NCBI GenBank assembly: GCA_003248775.1
Contig: QFQX01000071.1
Location: 1 to 16,253 of the forward strand
Length of the DNA stretch: 16,253 nt
Direction: 5' to 3'
Source of the DNA: Shinella sp.
Lineage (GTDB): Bacteria > Pseudomonadota > Alphaproteobacteria > Rhizobiales > Rhizobiaceae
Below, one piece after another: positions 6,660 to 14,467 of this stretch (its first letter is position 1; each line of letters begins with the position of its first letter). The position numbers and the translations under genes were made by a program. The notes beneath the pieces were generated by a model. The model saw only the letters and a program-made list of their open reading frames with translations, was not told the origin of the DNA and did not search any database.

Positions 6660-7883
6660 ATGAGACGGGTAGTTGTAACGGGTCTTGGCATCGTGTCCTC
6701 CATCGGAAGTGATGCTGCTGAAGTCACGGAGTCGCTGCGCACAGCAAAATCCGGCATTACCTTTTCGCCGGATTTCGCCGAACACGGTTTCAAGTGCAAC
6801 GTATGGGGCAAACCCACTCTCGATCCGACCGAACTCGTCGATCGTCGCGCCATGCGCTTCCTGTCGCAGGGCGGCGCCTGGAACCACGTTGCCATGAAGC
6901 AGGCAATCGCCGATGCCGGTCTCGAAGAGGCCGACTACGCCCAGAAGGAGCGCGTCGGCATCATCATGGGTTCTGGCGGTCCGTCCACCCGCACCATCGT
7001 CGAAGCCGCCGACATCGTCCGGAACAACAACAGCCCGAAGCGCATCGGCCCGTTTGCCGTGCCGAAGGCCATGTCGTCCACCGCCTCGGCGACGCTTGCC
7101 ACCTGGTTCAAGCTCCATGGCGTGAACTACTCGATCTCGTCGGCCTGCTCGACGTCTGCGCATTGCATCGGCAATGCCGCCGAAATGATCCAGTGGGGCA
7201 AGCAGGACATGATGTTCGCCGGTGGTCACGAAGACCTCGACTGGACCATGTCGGACCTGTTCGACGCCATGGGCGCCATGTCCTCGAAGTACAACGACAC
7301 GCCGGCTTCCGCCTCGCGCGCCTATGACGCCACGCGCGACGGTTTCGTCATCGCCGGTGGTGCCGGCGTTCTGGTTCTGGAAGAGCTGGAGCATGCCAAG
7401 GCCCGCGGCGCCAAGATCTACGCCGAAATCACCGGCTACGGCGCAACCTCCGACGGTTACGACATGGTTGCCCCGTCGGGCGAAGGCGCGATCCGCTGCA
7501 TGCGGCAGGCGCTGTCCACCGTGAAGGGCGATGTCGATTACATCAACACCCACGGCACCTCGACCCCGGTCGGCGACAGCAAGGAAATCGGCGCCATACG
7601 CGAAGTGTTCGGCGACAAGATCCCGCATATCCAGTCGACCAAGTCGCTGACCGGCCATTCGCTGGGTGCGGCCGGCGTGCAGGAGTCGATCTACGGCCTG
7701 CTGATGATGCAGGAGCGCTTCATCGGTGAAAGCGCCCACATCACCGAACTCGATCCGGAATTCGACGGCGTTCCGATCGTCCGCAAGCGTATCGACAACG
7801 CAAAGATCGATACCGTTCTTTCGAACTCCTTCGGTTTCGGCGGCACCAACGCCACCCTGGTGTTCCAGCGCTACAATGGATGA
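6660..7883 (+). CDS. fabB: 3-oxoacyl-ACP synthase I FabB
   Basis: FabB is the condensing enzyme that elongates cis-3-decenoyl-ACP made by FabA and therefore commits carbon to unsaturated fatty acids. Seen: 407 residues, the usual length for FabB/FabF-type enzymes, with the thiolase-fold Cys-His-His triad intact: Cys163 in SSACSTSAHC, His298 in NTHGTSTPVGD and His333 in TKSLTGHSLGAAG. The C-terminal SNSFGFGGTNATLVF signature is also present. Sequence style and the neighbouring fabA support FabB rather than FabF. The ATG has an AGAAGG about eight bases upstream. The gap from fabA is 42 bases and contains a small hairpin; the end is close to or overlaps the fabI start, so translational coupling is likely. 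Confidence 0.95.
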   Translation: MRRVVVTGLGIVSSIGSDAAEVTESLRTAKSGITFSPDFAEHGFKCNVWGKPTLDPTELVDRRAMRFLSQGGAWNHVAMKQAIADAGLEEADYAQKERVGIIMGSGGPSTRTIVEAADIVRNNNSPKRIGPFAVPKAMSSTASATLATWFKLHGVNYSISSACSTSAHCIGNAAEMIQWGKQDMMFAGGHEDLDWTMSDLFDAMGAMSSKYNDTPASASRAYDATRDGFVIAGGAGVLVLEELEHAKARGAKIYAEITGYGATSDGYDMVAPSGEGAIRCMRQALSTVKGDVDYINTHGTSTPVGDSKEIGAIREVFGDKIPHIQSTKSLTGHSLGAAGVQESIYGLLMMQERFIGESAHITELDPEFDGVPIVRKRIDNAKIDTVLSNSFGFGGTNATLVFQRYNG

Positions 7884-7887
7884 CAAG

Positions 7888-8694
7888 ATGAGCGGTATCA
7901 TGCAGGGTAAGCGCGGCCTCATCATGGGGGTCGCGAACAACCATTCGATTGCCTGGGGTATTGCCCAGGCGTTGGCAGGTGCTGGCGCGGAACTCGCCTT
8001 CACCTATCAGGGCGAAGCGCTCGGCAAGCGCGTCAAGCCGCTTGCAGCCGAACTCGGTTCGGATTTCATCCTGCCCTGCGATGTCGAGGATCTGGCTTCC
8101 GTCGATGCCGCCATGGCTCAGCTGAAGGAGCGCTGGGGCAAGATCGATTTCATCGTTCACGCCATTGGCTTCTCCGACAAGAACGAGCTGAAGGGCCTCT
8201 ACGCCGACACCACGCGCGACAACTTCACGCGCACCATGGTGATCTCGTGTTTCTCCTTCACCGAAATTGCCAAGCGGGCATCCGAACTGATGACGGACGG
8301 CGGCAGCATGCTGACGCTGACCTATGGCGGCTCGACGCGGGTCATTCCGAACTACAACGTTATGGGTGTGGCCAAGGCGGCTCTCGAGGCTTCCGTCCGC
8401 TATCTGGCTGGTGATTACGGTCCGCGCGGCATTCGCGTCAACGCCATCTCCGCAGGCCCCGTTCGCACGCTTGCCGGCGCTGGCATCTCCGATGCGCGCG
8501 CCATTCTTTCGTGGAACCAGAAGAATGCACCGCTGCGTCGCACGCCGACCATCGAGGATATCGGCGGTTCGGCTCTCTACCTGCTTTCGGGCATGTCGAA
8601 CGGCGTGACCGGTGAGATCCACTATGTCGACGGTGGCTACAACATCACGTCTCTGCCGACGCTCGAAGTGCTTCGCGGCGCCGACAGCGAATAA
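7888..8694 (+). CDS. fabI: Enoyl-ACP reductase (NADH) FabI
   Basis: FabI reduces trans-2-enoyl-ACP to acyl-ACP with NAD(P)H, the last step of each elongation round, and is the triclosan target. Seen: 268 residues with an N-terminal Rossmann cofactor motif of FabI type (GLIMGVANNHSIAWGIA), and the catalytic Tyr146, Tyr156 and Lys163 in the Y-x6-K arrangement (TLTYGG, then NYNVMGVAK). The glycine in HAIGFSD that is altered in triclosan-resistant enzymes elsewhere is unchanged. The ATG at 7888 is preferred because GGATGA lies just upstream; another in-frame ATG at 7876 overlaps the fabB stop by eight bases and would add MDDK. Rhizobia often carry two FabI proteins, and this one corresponds to the fabAB-linked copy. 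Confidence 0.94.
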   Translation: MSGIMQGKRGLIMGVANNHSIAWGIAQALAGAGAELAFTYQGEALGKRVKPLAAELGSDFILPCDVEDLASVDAAMAQLKERWGKIDFIVHAIGFSDKNELKGLYADTTRDNFTRTMVISCFSFTEIAKRASELMTDGGSMLTLTYGGSTRVIPNYNVMGVAKAALEASVRYLAGDYGPRGIRVNAISAGPVRTLAGAGISDARAILSWNQKNAPLRRTPTIEDIGGSALYLLSGMSNGVTGEIHYVDGGYNITSLPTLEVLRGADSE

Positions 8695-8742
8695 AGCCAT
8701 TCCGACAAGACTGCCTCCGGAAATGCTCCGGGACAAAAGAAA

Positions 8743-8774
8743 AAGGCCTGACGCGAGCTGTCGCGTCAGGCCTT
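8743..8774 (-). terminator. Strong hairpin terminator between fabI and the luxR-type gene
   Basis: A perfect 14-bp stem (8743-8756 with 8761-8774) closes on the four-base loop GCTG. On the minus strand the hairpin runs into TTTTTCTTTTG, a good T tract, so it ends the leftward luxR-type gene. On the plus strand an A tract precedes it but few Ts follow, so it may serve fabI less well. A second tight palindrome, CCGGGAA-a-TTCCCGG (8795-8809), adjoins the luxR-type stop. Confidence 0.8.
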
Positions 8775-8810
8775 GAAAACGGAGGGTCCGCCAACCGGGA
8801 AATTCCCGGC

Positions 8811-9071
8811 CTACTCCGGTTTCGAATGGCTTTCATGCCGTATCGCGCCTGCGAGCATCGCAAGGCTGACCGCATGCATGCGGTTCCGGGCACCGAGCTT
8901 GTGCTGTGCCGACTGAAGCAAGTCCTCGACCTGGATTTCCGCCAGAACAAGGTGGTTGCAGATATCCAGCAGTCGCTTTCCTTCGGCGACCAGCGTCAGA
9001 CATTGTATTTCGGATCTGCTGAGAATAGCCCCATCACGGGGCTCACTCCCGGAGGTATTGAGCTTTGTCAT
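8811..9071 (-). CDS. Single-domain LuxR-type HTH regulator
   Basis: This 86-residue protein consists of little more than a LuxR/FixJ-type DNA-binding domain. Seen: a helix-turn-helix core from ILSRSEIQCLTLVAEGK through CNHLVLAEIQVEDLLQSA to KLGARNRMHAVSLAMLAG, with the usual spacing of the four helices. There is no receiver or autoinducer-binding domain, so whatever signal it answers to must act through another protein or through its own expression. The ATG at 9071 (MTKLNTSG) is the best start, though its ribosome site is weak; the frame is open to a TTG at 9170, which I consider unlikely. A dyad at 9183-9209 lies upstream and a strong terminator lies just downstream, so it is probably transcribed alone. 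Confidence 0.8.
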   Translation of the reverse strand: MTKLNTSGSEPRDGAILSRSEIQCLTLVAEGKRLLDICNHLVLAEIQVEDLLQSAQHKLGARNRMHAVSLAMLAGAIRHESHSKPE

Positions 9072-9320
9072 GATGTCTTGAAAACCAGAATGGAATTTTT
9101 GATTTGGGCATATGGCAATACTGCTCCGTGCCCGCTCTGTTGACGGGTCGTATACTGACAGAATTGGCAAAAGTAATTCTCGCTGGCCGCCAAATATTTT
9201 ACCGGCCAGTCAATCTCGAATCTAAGATCTGTTCTTGGAATTCGCCTCTTGGGGTTATTTCTTCCGAGTATCCGGATTTTGTCAAGAGGCTGTATCGAAG
9301 GGCCGCGAAAGGCTCTCCGC
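9072..9320. other. Gap with two inverted repeats upstream of the luxR-type gene
   Basis: The 249-base gap between the AraC-type gene and the LuxR-type gene carries two dyads: CTGGCCG (9183-9189)/CGGCCAG (9203-9209) around an A/T-rich centre with AAATATTT, and GCCTCTTG (9244-9251)/CAAGAGGC (9283-9290) around a 31-base loop. A weak minus-strand promoter can be read as TTACTT and TATACG spaced by 16 bases, between the first dyad and the start codon. No terminator T run follows the second dyad. Confidence 0.45.
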
Positions 9321-10349
9321 TCATGCGCTCTCGCGATCCCTGAGATCCCTGGGGGTAAGGCCGAACCAGCGGGTTACCGAACGGGTGAAGGCGCTTGGCG
9401 CCGAGTAACCCAGACGATAGCAGATTTCCGAAATGGGCAGGTCACTGGTCGTCAGAAGGTTATGGCTGATGTCGCGGCGAACATCGTCACGCAATTCGTT
9501 GAGGCTCGTATTGTGGTCTGCCAGCCGGCGCTGGAAAGTCCGCTCGGAGAGGCCGAAATAGGGGGCGATTTCCGCTAGCGCGAAGCTTTGCTCGGAAATA
9601 TGCAGGAACAGGTACTTGCGCACCTGATCGATGAAATCGCTGTCGAGCAGCGTCGGCTCGGGCCGCATGGCGCGGCATTGCAGGTCCATCAGCTCGTAGA
9701 GGCGCCTGTCACCCCTGGGATTGCGCGCATCAAGGAAGGTGTTGCTGAAGCGGATGGAATTGAACCGGCACTCGAAACTGACCTTCCGGGCGAGCAACTC
9801 CCTGAAAATATGCGGTTGTTTCGGCCTGGGACGTTCGAGATCGATCTCGATCATCTCATTCGCCTGGCTTGAGATGTCGCGAGACCTCTGCATCAAGAGG
9901 CCGAGCGCCATGTCGACGTACTGGTCGCGCTTAACGATGACGGGCGCGAAAGTCCAGGTCAGCCGCGCACCGCGCTCGTCGAACTCCAGATGGCAATAGC
10001 TCGTATGCGTGACATACTGAGTGTGTTCCTTGACGAAGTGAACGAAGTCTCGGCCGGTCGGCGCCGACATCAAGCCATAGCCGAAAGGACCGCTCGCGCC
10101 GGCAACGAAATTGCGCACGCAGGTCAGCCCGAAGGCATCGTCATTGGCCAGCAGCGCACAGGCCTCCAGAAGCCTGCACAGGCGATCGATGCTGATTCGG
10201 CTGGTGAGTGACTGAAAGCTCTCCGGATCGATCTCCAGCGCCTTGCAAATGGGTGCGATATCGATGCCTTAAGTCATGGCATGCTTCGCGACCGCAGACG
10301 CGACGCCCGCTACCGTAGTCAGTTCGTCGGTTAGACTTTTACTCGACAT
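9321..10349 (-). pseudogene. AraC-family regulator interrupted by one in-frame TAA
   Basis: This encodes an AraC-family transcription regulator with an N-terminal arabinose-binding-type domain (as in OruR/ArgR-like members) and a C-terminal double helix-turn-helix (SFALAEIAPYFGLSERTFQR, then ISEICYRLGYSAPSAFTRSV). Read from the ATG at 10349, the frame runs 26 codons (MSSKSLTDELTTVAGVASAV and on), meets TAA at 10271-10269, and continues without another stop as GIDIAPICKALEIDPESFQS to the normal C-terminus. Both sides of the stop read like the same family, and the whole would be about 342 residues, the normal size. An in-frame GTG at 10118 leaves a 265-residue product lacking about 77 residues of the sensor domain. 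It is either a recent pseudogene, a truncated but DNA-binding protein, or a sequencing error. No good ribosome site precedes 10349. Confidence 0.75.
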
Positions 10350-10362
10350 TGACGGATTGGCG

Positions 10363-10390
10363 CCTGACGCTAACAGAATGTCGCGTCAGG
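10363..10390. repeat. Inverted repeat upstream of the AraC-type gene
   Basis: CCTGACGC (10363-10370) and GCGTCAGG (10383-10390) form a dyad with a 12-base centre, just upstream of the AraC-type start codon at 10349. The position suits an operator or leader hairpin. The same two arms occur in the terminator at 8743-8774. Confidence 0.5.
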
Positions 10391-10443
10391 TTAAGTGAGG
10401 TCAGTGCGTTTGTCGAGTGCGTGTCATCACGGCGCAGAACGAC

Positions 10444-10479
10444 AGCGGCCCGGCCTGCAAAAATGCCGGCCGGGCCGCT
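10444..10479 (-). terminator. Hairpin terminator after the RsmC-like gene
   Basis: AGCGGCCCGGCC (10444-10455) pairs perfectly with GGCCGGGCCGCT (10468-10479) around a 12-base A-rich loop. It lies about 35 bases past the stop of the leftward methyltransferase gene. The stem is very stable but the T run after it on the minus strand is poor, so termination may be partial. Confidence 0.6.
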
Positions 10480-10512
10480 GGAATCGCTCGACGTCTGAAA
10501 GGCTGGCGCGTT

Positions 10513-11529
10513 TTAGCGCTTGGCCCAGAGAACTTTGAAGCGCGCGTTGCGGCAGGTTTCGCCATGTTCGCGGAAGTTGGCCGCAAGCGTCTGCTCATAG
10601 GGCAGGCCGCGATTGGCGACCATCAGCAGCGTACCGCCGGTGCGCAGCGCCTGCGCGGCGGTAGCGATCATCGCCTGGCCGAGGCCCGGTTCCGCCGCAT
10701 GACCCTGATGGAAGGGCGGGTTCATGATGACAAGATCGTATTTCTCCTTCGGCGGCTCGCGCGTGAGGTCCTGCCAGAAGAAGCGGGCGGTGAGATTAGG
10801 GCGAATGGCAGCGAGGTTCGCCTTGGCGCATTCCAGTGCCGTGTGATCGGCCTCGAAAAGGTCGATGCGTGCGGTCCGGGACGAGCGCTCCGACAGCATC
10901 ACAGAGAGATAGCCCCAGCCGGCTCCGAAATCGGCGGCGTTACCGTCGAAGTCGACGGGCAGACGAGAGGCCAGAAGCTCCGAGCCGTCATCCACGCGAT
11001 CATGTGAAAAGATGCCGGCCACGGTCCTGAAGCGGCCTTCTACGACGACTTCCGCAGGCTTCAGCGCGTCGATGAGCGCGCTCGCGTCGGCGGGAGCGTT
11101 AAACCACAGGGCCACGCCGTGATATTTCGGCATGTGCTCAACTTCCAGACCCAGCCCGAAGAGGCGCTTGCGCATCGGCTGCACACCATCCTCCTTGCCG
11201 CCGCCGATGACGATCTGGCCGCCGGGTTTCACGCGGGAAAGTGCTTCAGCGACACGGGCTTCATTCTCGCCGCGATGCTTGCCGAACAGGATGAGCGCGC
11301 CGTCGAAATCCCCGCCCTCAGCCTGTGGCTGGGGATCGAGGTGAGCTGCCTGCAGCTTCAGGAATTCGCCGCGAAAGCCCTGCACACAGCTCAGTGTGGC
11401 AGAGAAGCCGGCCGGCTTGGCAAAGCCTGCCTCGGCACCCAGAAAAAGGTAGCGAGCGCCTTCCTCCGGCTGTTCAAGGACGCTGGACGCGAAGGGATGG
11501 AAAAGGGTCTTGAGCGATTCCTGGCTCAT
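10513..11529 (-). CDS. RsmC-like class I SAM-dependent methyltransferase
   Basis: This 338-residue protein resembles RsmC/RlmG-type enzymes, which methylate the 2-amino group of a guanine in ribosomal RNA; RsmC modifies G1207 of 16S rRNA. Seen: two domains of similar size, the N-terminal one a degenerate methyltransferase-like domain and the C-terminal one catalytic. The latter carries the SAM-binding motif ADFGAGWGYLSV (199-210), an acidic strand end LFEAD, and the N-methyltransferase signature NPPFHQG (270-276). The start is supported by AAGGA about eight bases upstream. It follows pnp, but the pnp terminator ends only 26 bases before its ATG, so it is likely expressed by read-through or from a promoter near the pnp end. 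The exact target base is inferred from the family. Confidence 0.85.
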   Translation of the reverse strand: MSQESLKTLFHPFASSVLEQPEEGARYLFLGAEAGFAKPAGFSATLSCVQGFRGEFLKLQAAHLDPQPQAEGGDFDGALILFGKHRGENEARVAEALSRVKPGGQIVIGGGKEDGVQPMRKRLFGLGLEVEHMPKYHGVALWFNAPADASALIDALKPAEVVVEGRFRTVAGIFSHDRVDDGSELLASRLPVDFDGNAADFGAGWGYLSVMLSERSSRTARIDLFEADHTALECAKANLAAIRPNLTARFFWQDLTREPPKEKYDLVIMNPPFHQGHAAEPGLGQAMIATAAQALRTGGTLLMVANRGLPYEQTLAANFREHGETCRNARFKVLWAKR

Positions 11530-11555
11530 GGCAATGGTCCTTCAAGCATATAAAA

Positions 11556-11581
11556 AAGGCGCGGACAGGTATCCGCGCCTT
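11556..11581 (-). terminator. pnp terminator
   Basis: AAGGCGCGGA (11556-11565) and TCCGCGCCTT (11572-11581) form a perfect 10-bp stem with a six-base loop, followed on the minus strand by TTTTTTATATG. It lies just past the pnp stop and is a textbook intrinsic terminator. It also sits directly upstream of the RsmC-like start. Confidence 0.85.
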
Positions 11582-11602
11582 GTTCCGGAGGTGAGGGGCC
11601 GC

Positions 11603-13750
11603 TTATTCGGCGGCTTCACCCTCGTCCTTCTTCTTCTCGGCGACGATTTCCTTGCCGGTCGCCTGATCGACGGCCTTCATGGAGAGGCGAACCTTGCCGC
11701 GCTCGTCGAAGCCCATCAGCTTGACCCAGACCTTGTCGCCTTCCTTGACGACGTCCTGCGTCTTGGCAACGCGCTCGGAAGCGAGCTGAGAGATGTGAAC
11801 CAGACCGTCACGCGAACCGAAGAAGTTGACGAATGCGCCGAAGTCGGCGGTCTTGACGACCGTGCCTTCGTAGATGGCGCCGACTTCCGGCTCGGCCACG
11901 ATCGAATGGATCCACTTGCGGGCGGCTTCGATCTCCTTGCCCGAAGAGGATGCGATCTTGACGGTGCCGTCGTCCTCGATGTTGATCTTCGCGCCGGTCT
12001 TTTCGACGATTTCGCGGATGACCTTGCCGCCGGAGCCGATGACTTCGCGGATCTTGTCGACCGGAATGTTCATCACTTCGATGCGCGGTGCGAATTCGCC
12101 GAGCTGGCCGCGGCTCTCGGAAAGGGCGTTCGCCATTTCGCCGAGGATGTGCTTGCGACCGCCCTGTGCCTGGCTGAGCGCGACCTTCATGATCTCTTCG
12201 GTGATGCCGGCGATCTTGATGTCCATCTGCAGCGAGGTAATGCCGTCGGCAGTACCCGCAACCTTGAAGTCCATGTCGCCGAGGTGGTCTTCGTCGCCGA
12301 GGATGTCGGAGAGAACGGCAAAACGGTCACCTTCGAGGATCAGGCCCATGGCGATACCGGCAACCGGCTTGGCGAGCGGAACGCCTGCATCCATGAGAGC
12401 GAGCGAGGTGCCGCAGACAGTTGCCATCGAGGACGAACCGTTCGACTCGGTGATCTCGGAAACGACGCGCAGCGTGTAGGGGAACTGTTCGGCCGAAGGC
12501 AGCATCGGACGGATAGCGCGCCATGCGAGCTTGCCGTGACCGATTTCGCGGCGGCCCGGAGAGCCCATGCGGCCCGTTTCACCGACCGAGTAGGGCGGGA
12601 AGTTGTAGTGCAGAAGGAAGCGTTCCTTGTACATGCCGGTCAGGCTGTCGACGTACTGTTCGTCTTCGCCAGTGCCGAGCGTCGCAACAACGATCGCCTG
12701 GGTTTCGCCGCGGGTGAACAGGGCCGAACCGTGGGTGCGCGGCAGGATGCCGACTTCCGACACGATGGCGCGAACGGTTTCCAGATCGCGACCGTCGATA
12801 CGGCTCTTGGTGTCGAGGATGTTCCAGCGAACGATCTTCGCCTGCAGGTGCTTGAAGACGGAGCCGATTTCTTCTGCGGTGTACTTGGCTTCTTCGCCTT
12901 CTGCCGGCGTGAAGTGTGCCTTGACCTTGGCCTTCACGGCATCGACGGCTGCGTAGCGGTCGGCCTTCTGGGTGATCTTGTAGGCATCGCGCAGTTCGGC
13001 TTCGGCGATCTTGAGCATTTCGGCTTCAAGTTCGGAATAGTCTTCCGGTTCGAATTCGCGCGGTTCCTTGGCAGCGACTTCGGCGAGCCTGATGATCGCG
13101 TCGATGACCGGCTGGAAGCCCTTGTGACCGAACATGACGGCGCCGAGCATGACGTCTTCCGGAAGCTCCTTGGCTTCGGATTCAACCATCAGAACAGCGT
13201 CCTGCGTACCGGCGACGACGAGATCGAGAACCGATTCGTCCATCTCGTCGAGATGCGGGTTCAGGACGTATTCGCCATTGATGTAGCCGACGCGGGCACC
13301 GCCGACGGGACCCATGAAGGGAACGCCGGAAAGGGTCAGAGCAGCGGAGGTTGCAACCATGGACAGGATGTCCGGGTTGTTTTCGAGGTCATGCTGGATG
13401 ACGGTGACGACGACCTGGGTGTCGTTCTTGTAGCCTTCCGGGAAGAGTGGGCGGATCGGGCGGTCGATCAGGCGGGAAACGAGGGTTTCGTTTTCCGATG
13501 GACGGCCTTCGCGCTTGAAATAGCCACCCGGGATCTTGCCGGCGGCATAGGTCTTTTCCTGGTAGTTGACGGTCAGCGGGAAGAAATCCTGGCCGGGCTT
13601 CGGTGCCTTGGCGGAAACGACGGTGGCGAGAACCACGGTTTCACCATAGGTGGCGATGACGGCGCCGTCGGCCTGGCGGGCAATCTTGCCGGTTTCGAGC
13701 TTGAGCGGGCGGCCGGCCCACTCGATTTCGACGCTATGAATATCAAACAT
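11603..13750 (-). CDS. pnp: Polyribonucleotide nucleotidyltransferase (PNPase)
   Basis: PNPase is a trimeric 3'-5' exoribonuclease that phosphorolyses RNA to nucleoside diphosphates and can add tails in reverse. It acts in mRNA decay, often with RNase E, and in small-RNA turnover. Seen: 715 residues, close to the usual length. In order: first RNase PH core (about 1-215), an alpha-helical linker, second catalytic RNase PH core with GDEDHLGDMDFKVAGT, the KH domain (IGSGGKVIREIVEKTGAKIN at about 560), and the S1 domain (GTVVKTADFGAFVNFFGSRD at about 630), ending in an acidic/lysine tail. The ATG at 13750 (MFDIHSVEIEW) follows AAGGA by six bases; an in-frame ATG at 13804 would add 18 residues without family support. 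It follows rpsO, as in many bacteria, with a 367-base leader. Confidence 0.97.
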   Translation of the reverse strand: MFDIHSVEIEWAGRPLKLETGKIARQADGAVIATYGETVVLATVVSAKAPKPGQDFFPLTVNYQEKTYAAGKIPGGYFKREGRPSENETLVSRLIDRPIRPLFPEGYKNDTQVVVTVIQHDLENNPDILSMVATSAALTLSGVPFMGPVGGARVGYINGEYVLNPHLDEMDESVLDLVVAGTQDAVLMVESEAKELPEDVMLGAVMFGHKGFQPVIDAIIRLAEVAAKEPREFEPEDYSELEAEMLKIAEAELRDAYKITQKADRYAAVDAVKAKVKAHFTPAEGEEAKYTAEEIGSVFKHLQAKIVRWNILDTKSRIDGRDLETVRAIVSEVGILPRTHGSALFTRGETQAIVVATLGTGEDEQYVDSLTGMYKERFLLHYNFPPYSVGETGRMGSPGRREIGHGKLAWRAIRPMLPSAEQFPYTLRVVSEITESNGSSSMATVCGTSLALMDAGVPLAKPVAGIAMGLILEGDRFAVLSDILGDEDHLGDMDFKVAGTADGITSLQMDIKIAGITEEIMKVALSQAQGGRKHILGEMANALSESRGQLGEFAPRIEVMNIPVDKIREVIGSGGKVIREIVEKTGAKINIEDDGTVKIASSSGKEIEAARKWIHSIVAEPEVGAIYEGTVVKTADFGAFVNFFGSRDGLVHISQLASERVAKTQDVVKEGDKVWVKLMGFDERGKVRLSMKAVDQATGKEIVAEKKKDEGEAAE

Positions 13751-14117
13751 GTCTTGTCCTTCTTCGACGGATCGCGGGCTTGGAGCCTTTGCCCGAAAGG
13801 GCATGCGCGGCCGTGAGAATGTGACTTATCACGGGCAAGACAACGGGAAGCTTTCGTTTCGGCCTGTCCTCCGGGGGAGGGCTTCCGACATTCGGGACGC
13901 AAGGCCTTCCGGCTTTACGTCCGCGGCGCCAGCATCCTCTGGCGAAAGCGTCCGGCAATCCTGCCCCATGACAGGTCATCGGTTGGTTCTGGCAGCACCG
14001 GCCCATCCGGTCCGCCATGCGTTCGGTCCTGCCGGGCGTCTCGCCCTGGCCAAACCATCGGGAACTCTCCCGAAAAGAAACCGGCGGACCATCCCGAGGA
14101 AGGTCCGCCGGAAGCTG
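13751..14117 (-). promoter_or_regulatory. Structured rpsO-pnp intergenic region (pnp leader)
   Basis: This 367-base gap contains the rpsO terminator at its right end (14081-14111) and several shorter hairpins that would fold in a pnp leader: TGCCC/GGGCA with a four-base loop (13790-13803), CCGTGA/TCACGG (13811-13816 with 13829-13834) and GGACG/CGTCC (13895-13899 with 13918-13922). In Escherichia coli the pnp leader forms an RNase III hairpin through which PNPase controls its own mRNA; a similar role here is an inference from position. I see no convincing coding frame and did not find a clear promoter. Confidence 0.45.
14081..14111 (-). terminator. rpsO terminator
   Basis: CCGGCGGACC (14081-14090) and GGTCCGCCGG (14102-14111) form a perfect 10-bp stem with an 11-base loop, followed on the minus strand by TTTCTTTTC. 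It lies seven bases past the rpsO stop, so much of the rpsO transcription should end here before pnp. Confidence 0.82.
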
Positions 14118-14387
14118 TTAGCGGCGAATACCCAGGCTGGAGATCAGCTTGGAGTAACGGCCTTCGTCCTTCTTCTTGAGGTAGTCAAGAAGCGAGCGGC
14201 GGCTCGACACGAGCGTCAGGAGGCCACGACGGGAGTGGTTGTCCTTCTTGTGGTCCTTGAAGTGCTCGGTGAGGTTGTTGATGCGCTCGGTCAGGATAGC
14301 AACCTGAACTTCCGGCGAACCGGTGTCGCCTTCCTTGGTTGCGTATTCCTTGATGAGTGCAGCCTTGCGCTCTGCGGTAATCGACAT
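14118..14387 (-). CDS. rpsO: 30S ribosomal protein S15
   Basis: S15 binds the central domain of 16S rRNA at the h20-h22 junction, is an early protein of platform assembly and forms a bridge to the large subunit. Seen: 89 residues, the standard length, with the family core GDTGSPEVQVAILTERINNL followed by HFKDHKKDNHSRRGLL and the C-terminal YLKKKDEGRYSKLI. The ATG at 14387 (MSITAERK) is preceded by AAAGGA at ideal spacing; the open frame extends upstream but without family-like sequence. It lies between truB and pnp in the conserved order and has its own terminator and a probable own promoter. Confidence 0.97.
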   Translation of the reverse strand: MSITAERKAALIKEYATKEGDTGSPEVQVAILTERINNLTEHFKDHKKDNHSRRGLLTLVSSRRSLLDYLKKKDEGRYSKLISSLGIRR

Positions 14388-14467
14388 CGTATGTCCTTTC
14401 TGTGAATAGGAAGAAACGGGTCGCCTGATGCCGGGATGTCGTCCAGCATCGGCCGTTAAGAGCAGGC

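Noticed and set aside
5949..8003. 684-residue open frame on the minus strand opposite fabA, fabB and the fabI start
   Set aside because: Shadow of three well-recognised genes with intact catalytic residues on the plus strand; its own sequence resembles no family I know.
11510..13816. 768-residue open frame on the plus strand opposite pnp
   Set aside because: It is the mirror of the pnp coding frame in GC-rich DNA; PNPase domains and ribosome site on the minus strand are decisive.
13749..14405. 218-residue plus-strand frame across the pnp leader and rpsO
   Set aside because: Antisense to rpsO, crosses a terminator hairpin, and has no ribosome site.
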